Shown piece by piece: positions 5,451-9,790 of a DNA stretch of 9,790 nt; the stretch's first letter is position 1; every line of letters begins with the position of its first letter. Source of the stretch: Bacteroides sp. CAG:530. GTDB taxonomy: Bacteria; Bacteroidota; Bacteroidia; Bacteroidales; Bacteroidaceae. The notes beneath the pieces are model-generated. The model was not told the DNA's origin. It made no database searches and saw only the letters and a list, made by a program, of their open reading frames with translations. The stretch is taken from NCBI GenBank assembly GCA_000434735.1, contig FR881245.1:20034-29823 (forward strand). The letters run 5' to 3'. A program made the translations under genes and the position numbers.

Positions 5451-6629
5451 ATGGTAAAGAAAGTAATGTTGGTTTTTGGAACACGTCCAGAAGCTATTAA
5501 GATGTGCCCGTTGGTTAAGGAGTTCCAAAAACGCTCTGATGAATTTGAAACTATCGTATGTGTGACAGGTCAGCACCGTGAAATGCTTGACCAAGTATTG
5601 ACCATCTTTGATGTTAAGCCAGACTATGACCTCAATATCATGAAGCAAGGACAAGATCTTACTGACGTTACATCACGAGTTCTTACAGGTCTTCGTGATG
5701 TATTTAAGGAGTGTCGCCCAGATGTTGTTCTTGTTCATGGTGATACCACTACTTCTACAGCAGGAGCCCTTGCTGCTTTCTATGCACAGATTCCGGTAGG
5801 TCATGTTGAAGCTGGTCTTCGCACCCACAATATTTATAGTCCATGGCCAGAGGAAATGAACCGTCAGATAACAGGACGTATAGCGACATATAATTTTTCT
5901 CCAACACCACTTTCTGAAAAAAATCTTCTTGATGAAAAAGCTCACGGTGACATATATGTCACAGGAAATACTGTGATTGATGCACTCCACATGGTGGTTG
6001 ACAAATTAAAGAATGATACTGCACTGGCCAAGGAGCAAGATCGCATTCTGCTTCAAGCAGGTTATGACATAACTCGTTTGAATAATAGTAAGAAATTGGT
6101 GCTCATCACAGGACATCGCCGTGAGAATTTTGGTGACGGTTTTATTCGTATGGTGACAGCAATGAAAGATTTATCAGAAAAATATACCGATGTTGATTTC
6201 GTATATCCTATGCATCTCAATCCGAATGTGCGTAAACCTATTCATGAGGTGTTTGGTGAAGATCTTACTCGTCCTAATTTCTTTTTCATCGAACCATTAC
6301 AATATTTAGAATTTGTTCACCTGATGTCAAAAGCTACTATCGTGCTAACAGATTCTGGTGGTATACAGGAAGAGGCTCCAGGTCTTGGAAAGCCAGTACT
6401 CGTAATGCGTGATACAACAGAACGTCCTGAAGCATTGGCAAGTGGAACGGTTCATCTTGTAGGCACTGACTACGATAAGATTGTAAGTGAAGTAAGTACA
6501 TTGCTTGATGATGCAACAGCTTATGAAAAAATGTCGAAGGCTGTAAATCCATATGGTGATGGTCAGGCTTGCCGTCGCATTGCCGATGTGTTGGCAGGGA
6601 AGACAACTGATCGTTATGATATTAAGTGA
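5451..6629 (+). CDS. wecB: UDP-N-acetylglucosamine 2-epimerase, non-hydrolysing
   Basis: The cytoplasmic enzyme interconverts UDP-GlcNAc and UDP-ManNAc. The 392-residue length is near the WecB/MnaA norm. Motifs in order are GTRPEAIK (10-17), VTGQHREM (38-45), VHGDTTT (95-101), HVEAGLRT (118-125), WPEEMNRQ (132-139), TGNTVIDAL (171-179), ITGHRRENFG (219-228), YPMHLNPNV, and DSGGIQEEAPGLGKPVLVMRD. Residues equivalent to the E. coli catalytic and binding set (Arg10, Lys15, Asp95, Glu117, Glu131, His213) appear as Arg12, Lys17, Asp98, Glu120, Glu134 and His222. The frame is intact from ATG 5451 to TGA 6627-6629. Codon use looks a little more AT-rich than in ugd. No UDP-ManNAc dehydrogenase is seen, since the neighbouring dehydrogenase matches Ugd better, so ManNAc may be used directly or oxidised by a product encoded elsewhere. 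Confidence 0.95.
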   Translation: MVKKVMLVFGTRPEAIKMCPLVKEFQKRSDEFETIVCVTGQHREMLDQVLTIFDVKPDYDLNIMKQGQDLTDVTSRVLTGLRDVFKECRPDVVLVHGDTTTSTAGALAAFYAQIPVGHVEAGLRTHNIYSPWPEEMNRQITGRIATYNFSPTPLSEKNLLDEKAHGDIYVTGNTVIDALHMVVDKLKNDTALAKEQDRILLQAGYDITRLNNSKKLVLITGHRRENFGDGFIRMVTAMKDLSEKYTDVDFVYPMHLNPNVRKPIHEVFGEDLTRPNFFFIEPLQYLEFVHLMSKATIVLTDSGGIQEEAPGLGKPVLVMRDTTERPEALASGTVHLVGTDYDKIVSEVSTLLDDATAYEKMSKAVNPYGDGQACRRIADVLAGKTTDRYDIK

Positions 6630-6676
6630 TAACAACTTATTATATTCATTTATGGTTAATACATTACTAAAGGTAA

Positions 6677-7195
6677 TTGGGGGGGGGTAAATTATTAGCA
6701 GATTATAATCGCTATAAGAAATTGAGAAACTGTGGCTTCTTGAAATTATTTATAGTTTATCCCGAATTTCGTTATCAGTTATTCTATCGCCTAAGATTAC
6801 ATTCTCCTGCACTACGCATATTACTGAAACCTTTGCAATTACTAAGTCCTCTCAATCTTTATATAAACTGTAGTGATATTGATGAAGGTCTTTTCATTGA
6901 GCATGGTTTTTCAACGATTATTTCATGTCGCCATATCGGACGAAATTGTTGGATTAATCAGCAAGTAACAATTGGATATAGTGATAAGACAAATTGTCCT
7001 CATATAGGGAATAATGTTGAAATTAAGGCTGGTGCTAAGGTGATTGGAGGAGTTAAAATTGGTGATGATGTTATTATTGGTGCGAATGCTGTTGTAGTAA
7101 AGGATGTTCCTTCACATTCCATTGTTGTAGGAGTGCCAGCCAAGGTGATTAAAATAAGAAACAGTATAACTGAAAAATGGATAAAGGTTAGCTGA
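6677..7195 (+). CDS. Serine acetyltransferase-like hexapeptide-repeat acetyltransferase with poly-G at its start
   Basis: The protein resembles CysE/EpsC-type acetyltransferases common in capsule loci, which transfer acetyl from acetyl-CoA to a sugar or amino sugar. The N-terminal part (LLADYNRYKKLRNCGFL, YPEFRYQLFYRLRL) is typical of this group. The left-handed beta-helix covers about residues 70-160: IEHGFSTII with a likely catalytic His, HIGRNCWINQQVTIG, HIGNNVEIKAGAKVIGGVKI, IGANAVVVKDVPSHSIVVGVPAKVI. As written, the frame can begin only at TTG 6677, which runs straight into nine G. A better start, ATG 6652, reads MVNTLLKVIGGG and hits TAA at 6688-6690. With eight or eleven G that ATG joins the acetyltransferase frame. 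This copy may therefore be an OFF or weakly expressed phase. The acceptor sugar is unknown. Confidence 0.85.
   Translation: MGGGKLLADYNRYKKLRNCGFLKLFIVYPEFRYQLFYRLRLHSPALRILLKPLQLLSPLNLYINCSDIDEGLFIEHGFSTIISCRHIGRNCWINQQVTIGYSDKTNCPHIGNNVEIKAGAKVIGGVKIGDDVIIGANAVVVKDVPSHSIVVGVPAKVIKIRNSITEKWIKVS
6679..6687 (+). repeat. Poly-G tract (nine G), probable phase-variation tract
   Basis: Nine consecutive G lie nine codons after ATG 6652. With nine G the ATG frame stops at once (TAA 6688). With eight or eleven it continues into the acetyltransferase. With ten it reaches TAG within a few codons. Long G runs are rare in such AT-rich sequence, and placement at the 5' end of a surface-sugar decoration gene is the classic arrangement of slipped-strand contingency loci. 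Confidence 0.7.
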
Positions 7196-7204
7196 AAAAG
7201 GAAA

Positions 7205-7254
7205 AGTGCGTGCACAGGTGGACGAAAGTCAGAGTTCGATACTCTCATGCACTA
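7205..7254 (+). other. tRNA-like element: acceptor stem plus T-arm only
   Basis: AGTGCGT (7205-7211) can pair over seven positions, one of them G-U, with ATGCACT (7247-7253), followed by A as a discriminator-like base. Nested inside, CAGAG (7230-7234), the loop TTCGATA and CTCTC (7242-7246) form a T-arm whose GTTCGATAC closely fits the conserved B box. Only 18 bases lie between acceptor and T-arm, so D and anticodon arms are missing and it cannot be a working tRNA. It could be a tRNA remnant, a tRNA-mimic in the rmlA leader, or chance. Confidence 0.35.
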
Positions 7255-7275
7255 CAACTAATTAATAGTAAAGAT

Positions 7276-8181
7276 ATGAAAGGTATAGTATTAGCAGGTG
7301 GTAGTGGTACACGTTTGTATCCCATTACCAAAGGCATCTCTAAACAATTGATGCCTATTTATGACAAACCCATGGTGTATTACCCTATCAGTGTGCTGAT
7401 GCTTGCAGGCATTCGTGAAATACTGATAATATCAACGCCTTACGATCTTCCGGGTTTCAAGCGTCTTCTTGGTGATGGTTCTGACTATGGCGTACGCTTT
7501 ACATATGCGGAACAGCCTTCACCAGACGGTTTAGCACAAGCGTTTACAATAGGCAAGGAGTTCATAGGCAATGACAGCGTGTGCCTTGTGCTTGGTGATA
7601 ATATCTTCCAAGGCAATGGATTTACGGCAAAACTCAAAGAGGCAGTACGTGCAGCTGAGGAAGAAAAGAAAGCAACTGTATTCGGCTATTGGGTAAATGA
7701 TCCAGAGCGTTATGGTGTGGCAGAATTCGACAGAGAAGGAAACTGCCTGTCAATAGAAGAGAAGCCTGAACACCCGAAGAGTAACTATGCCGTTGTCGGT
7801 TTGTATTTCTATCCGAATAAAGTGGTAGATGTGGCAAGTCAAATTCAACCGTCGGCACGTGGAGAATATGAAATCACTACTGTTAATCAGTGGTTCTTGC
7901 GTGATGGCGAATTGAAGGTTCAGACTTTAGGACGTGGCTTCGCATGGCTCGATACGGGTACTCATGATTCACAGTCGGAGGCTTCAACATATATAGAAGT
8001 ATTGGAAAAGCGTCAGGGATTGAAAGTGGCTTGTCTTGAAGGTATTGCTTATCGTCAAGGCTGGATAGATGAAGAACGTATGCGAGAATTGGCAAAACCA
8101 ATGCTCAAGAACCAGTATGGCCAGTATTTACTAAAAGTAATAGAAGAGGTAAAACAGACAGGTAGTCCCAATTTGGACTAA
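7276..8181 (+). CDS. rmlA: Glucose-1-phosphate thymidylyltransferase
   Basis: This is the first enzyme of dTDP-L-rhamnose synthesis: dTTP plus glucose-1-phosphate gives dTDP-glucose and pyrophosphate. The 301-residue length is typical. The nucleotide-binding signature LAGGSGTRLYPIT is at residues 6-18, followed by KQLMPIYDKPMVYYP, then EQPSPDGLAQAF, LGDNIFQG, VFGYWVNDPERYGVAEFD, SIEEKPEHPKSNYAVVGLYFY, GRGFAWLDTGTHDS and AYRQGWID. I chose ATG 7276 because the protein begins MKGIVLAGG there as in the family; the frame is open further upstream to 7210, but that part overlaps the tRNA-like element and has no family resemblance. The frame is intact. The rmlD start follows 18 bases after the stop. 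The symbol rfbA is equivalent. Confidence 0.96.
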   Translation: MKGIVLAGGSGTRLYPITKGISKQLMPIYDKPMVYYPISVLMLAGIREILIISTPYDLPGFKRLLGDGSDYGVRFTYAEQPSPDGLAQAFTIGKEFIGNDSVCLVLGDNIFQGNGFTAKLKEAVRAAEEEKKATVFGYWVNDPERYGVAEFDREGNCLSIEEKPEHPKSNYAVVGLYFYPNKVVDVASQIQPSARGEYEITTVNQWFLRDGELKVQTLGRGFAWLDTGTHDSQSEASTYIEVLEKRQGLKVACLEGIAYRQGWIDEERMRELAKPMLKNQYGQYLLKVIEEVKQTGSPNLD

Positions 8182-8237
8182 AGGTAAAACAAAAGATATA
8201 TGAATATACTTGTAACAGGAGCTAACGGACAGCTTGG

Positions 8238-8653
8238 CAATGAAATGCGTATCATTGCAAAGAATTCTAATGACAATTACATCTTTACTGATGTAAATCA
8301 GGTAGAAGGTGTAGAGACAACCTATCTTGACATTACGGACTTGGATGCAATCCGTAAGGCTGTAGCCGACAATAATGTAGATGTAATTGTCAACTGTGCC
8401 GCATGGACCAATGTTGACGCTTGCGAAACTGACGAGAAACTTGCTTAATGAAATGCGCATTATTGCCAAGAATTCTAATGACAATTACATCTTTACTGAT
8501 GTAAATCAGGTAGAAGGTGTAGAGACAACCTATCTTGACATTACGGACTTGGATGCAATCCGTAAGGCTGTAGCCGACAATAATGTAGATGTAATTGTCA
8601 ACTGTGCCGCATGGACCAATGTTGACGCTTGCGAAACTGACGAGAAACTTGCT
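8238..8653 (+). repeat. 208-bp near-perfect tandem duplication inside rmlD
   Basis: Units 8238-8445 and 8446-8653 differ only at the first base (C versus T, consistent with GGC versus GGT) and three third-codon positions in the next 21 bases (CGT/CGC, ATC/ATT, GCA/GCC). The following 186 bases are identical. The junction creates the TAA that ends the first frame. Confidence 0.92.
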
Positions 8654-8689
8654 GCTCTTGCTGAGAAAAACTTGCGGCTCTTGCTGAGA
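8644..8689 (+). repeat. 23-bp imperfect tandem duplication inside rmlD
   Basis: Two 23-base units follow each other, the second beginning with AAACTTGCGGCTCTTGCTG where the first has GCT for GCG. Each encodes KLAALAE in its own frame. The offset of 23 shifts the frame by +2, exactly compensating the +1 shift of the preceding 208-base duplication. Confidence 0.85.
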
Positions 8690-9355
8690 AGCTGAATGCC
8701 GACGCTCCGGAGAATCTCGCCAAGGCCATTAAAGAAGTTAATGGCTTGTTGGTACAGATTTCTACTGATTATGTATTTGGTAAAGAGCCGTATAACACAC
8801 CTTGCAAAGAAGACCAGAAAGGTACTCCAACAGGCGTGTATGGTACTACAAAACTGCATGGTGAACAGAAAATTATTGCTACTGATGTAAAGCATATCAT
8901 TATCCGAACTGCATGGCTTTATTCTGAGTTCGGAAAAAACTTCTGCAAGACAATGCTAAATCTTACCGCAACAAAACCTGCATTGAAAGTAGTGTTTGAC
9001 CAATGCGGTACTCCGACTTACGCCTATGACCTTGCAATGGCAATAGAGGTTATCATTGAAGATTACAAGAAAGAGTCTTCATTGCCCCAATATTCCAAGA
9101 CCGGCATATATCATTTCTCTAATGAAGGAGTGTGCTCATGGTTTGACTTTACCAAGATGATTGCAGAATACAGCAGCCATACAGAATGTGAGATCAATCC
9201 TTGTTACAGTGCCGAATATCCGAGTCCGGTAAAGCGTCCTGCGTATTCCGTATTGGACAAGAGCAAGATAAAGGAGACGTTCGGAATTAAAGTGCCTTAT
9301 TGGACAGATTCTTTAAAGGCATGTATCAACAACTTACAGAAATAAAAACTAGGAT

Positions 9356-9790
9356 ATGGAAGTAATAAAGACAGCGATAGAAGGAGTAGTAATCATTGAA
9401 CCTAAAGTATTCAAAGACGCCCGTGGATATTTCTTCGAGTCATTCTCACAGCGGGAGTTCGAAGAGAAGGTTCGTAAGATAAACTTTGTGCAGGACAATG
9501 AAAGTATGTCATCTTATGGCGTAATGCGTGGCTTGCATTTCCAGTGTCCTCCATATACACAGAGCAAACTGGTGAGATGTGTAAAAGGTGCCGTTCTTGA
9601 TGTTGCCGTTGACATTCGCAAAGGTAGCCCCACATTCGGACAGCACGTAGCGGTAGAACTTACAGAAGACAATCATCGTCAGTTCTTTGTTCCAAGAGGT
9701 TTCGCTCATGGCTTTGCTGTATTGTCAGAAACAGCAGTATTCCAATATAAGTGCGACAACTTCTATGCTCCACAAGCAGATGGTGGCATC
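9356..9790 (+). CDS. rmlC: dTDP-4-dehydrorhamnose 3,5-epimerase (3' end outside window)
   Basis: This enzyme epimerises C3 and C5 of dTDP-4-keto-6-deoxyglucose before RmlD reduces it. The 145 codons present cover most of a family usually around 180-190 residues. Visible family features are the N-terminal VVIIEPKVFKDARGYFFESF, the active-site His in MRGLHFQ (His61), Lys71, LDVAVDIRKGSPTFG, and FVPRGFAHGFAVLS with His118, followed by an aromatic pocket near Tyr131. The cupin beta-strand pattern is clear. ATG 9356 follows the rmlD stop by ten bases, so it is in the same operon. The order A-D-C suggests rmlB comes next. The gene continues past the window with no break seen. Confidence 0.95.
   Translation, partial: MEVIKTAIEGVVIIEPKVFKDARGYFFESFSQREFEEKVRKINFVQDNESMSSYGVMRGLHFQCPPYTQSKLVRCVKGAVLDVAVDIRKGSPTFGQHVAVELTEDNHRQFFVPRGFAHGFAVLSETAVFQYKCDNFYAPQADGGI

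Larger units (their letters stand above)
8200..9345 (+). pseudogene. rmlD: dTDP-4-dehydrorhamnose reductase, interrupted by two tandem partial duplications
   Basis: The enzyme makes the last step, NAD(P)H-dependent reduction to dTDP-L-rhamnose. The N-terminus has the cofactor-binding TGANGQLG (6-13), and the later part has the STDYVFG motif and the catalytic Tyr-x3-Lys in YGTTK (Tyr codon 8839, Lys codon 8851). As written, the first frame stops at TAA 8446-8448, created at the junction of a 208-base duplication (8238-8653). The second frame stops at 8693-8695 just after a 23-base duplication near 8644-8689. The two add 231 bases, exactly 77 codons, so the original frame resumes for 8668-9345, but the stop at 8446 still prevents one polypeptide. 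Without the duplications the gene has 304 codons, near the family's usual length. Rhamnose synthesis would fail if the breaks are real and there is no second rmlD. Confidence 0.9.

Noticed and set aside
7210..7275. 22-residue upstream extension of rmlA
   Set aside because: The family begins at MKGIVLAGG, and the extension translates the tRNA-like element.
1..9790. CRISPR array, rRNA or complete tRNA gene
   Set aside because: No regularly spaced repeats with unique spacers, no rRNA-like sequence and no full cloverleaf were seen.

Overview
The window looks like the start of a capsular or exopolysaccharide (CPS) locus of a gut Bacteroidales bacterium (Bacteroides, Phocaeicola or Prevotella/Segatella type). 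The reasons are two UpxY-like NusG-family antiterminators at the head of the operon, a Bacteroidota-type -7 box (TAACTTTG), weak Shine-Dalgarno signals, moderate GC and nucleotide-sugar genes of familiar Bacteroidales type. All supported genes are on the + strand.

Layout: (1) 2-577, the 3' end of an unrecognised gene. (2) 578-1292, about 700 bases with no convincing protein gene except a possible 22-codon leader peptide. It holds a perfect 35-bp palindrome, three 21-bp direct repeats, a candidate promoter and a structured mRNA leader. (3) 1293-3608, two paralogous UpxY-like genes separated by a 100-codon piece of ugd, then two small unknown genes. (4) 3609-3838, a hairpin-rich untranslated stretch. 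(5) 3839-9790, sugar-nucleotide genes: ugd (UDP-GlcA), wecB/mnaA (UDP-ManNAc), a hexapeptide-repeat acetyltransferase, and rmlA, rmlD and rmlC (dTDP-L-rhamnose; rmlB not seen). Together they would supply activated GlcA, ManNAc and rhamnose plus an O- or N-acetyl decoration. Glycosyltransferases and flippase/polymerase genes must lie outside the window.

Oddities: ugd and rmlD are both broken as written. Each break is a tandem partial duplication in which the second copy is a slightly different, almost wholly synonymous allele. Removing the duplications restores intact genes (440 and 304 codons). Every duplicated unit starts on a mismatched base. At all three ugd junctions (2316, 4468, 4778) the identical stretch before the break is exactly 42 nt. 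That regularity points more to two strain haplotypes strung together by a k-mer assembler than to a biological process, and it also puts the UpxY1-ugd fragment-UpxY2 arrangement in doubt. The strongest candidate for real, interesting biology is the run of nine G at 6679-6687. It lies just after an ATG and sets whether the acetyltransferase is read in frame, so it looks like a phase-variation tract.
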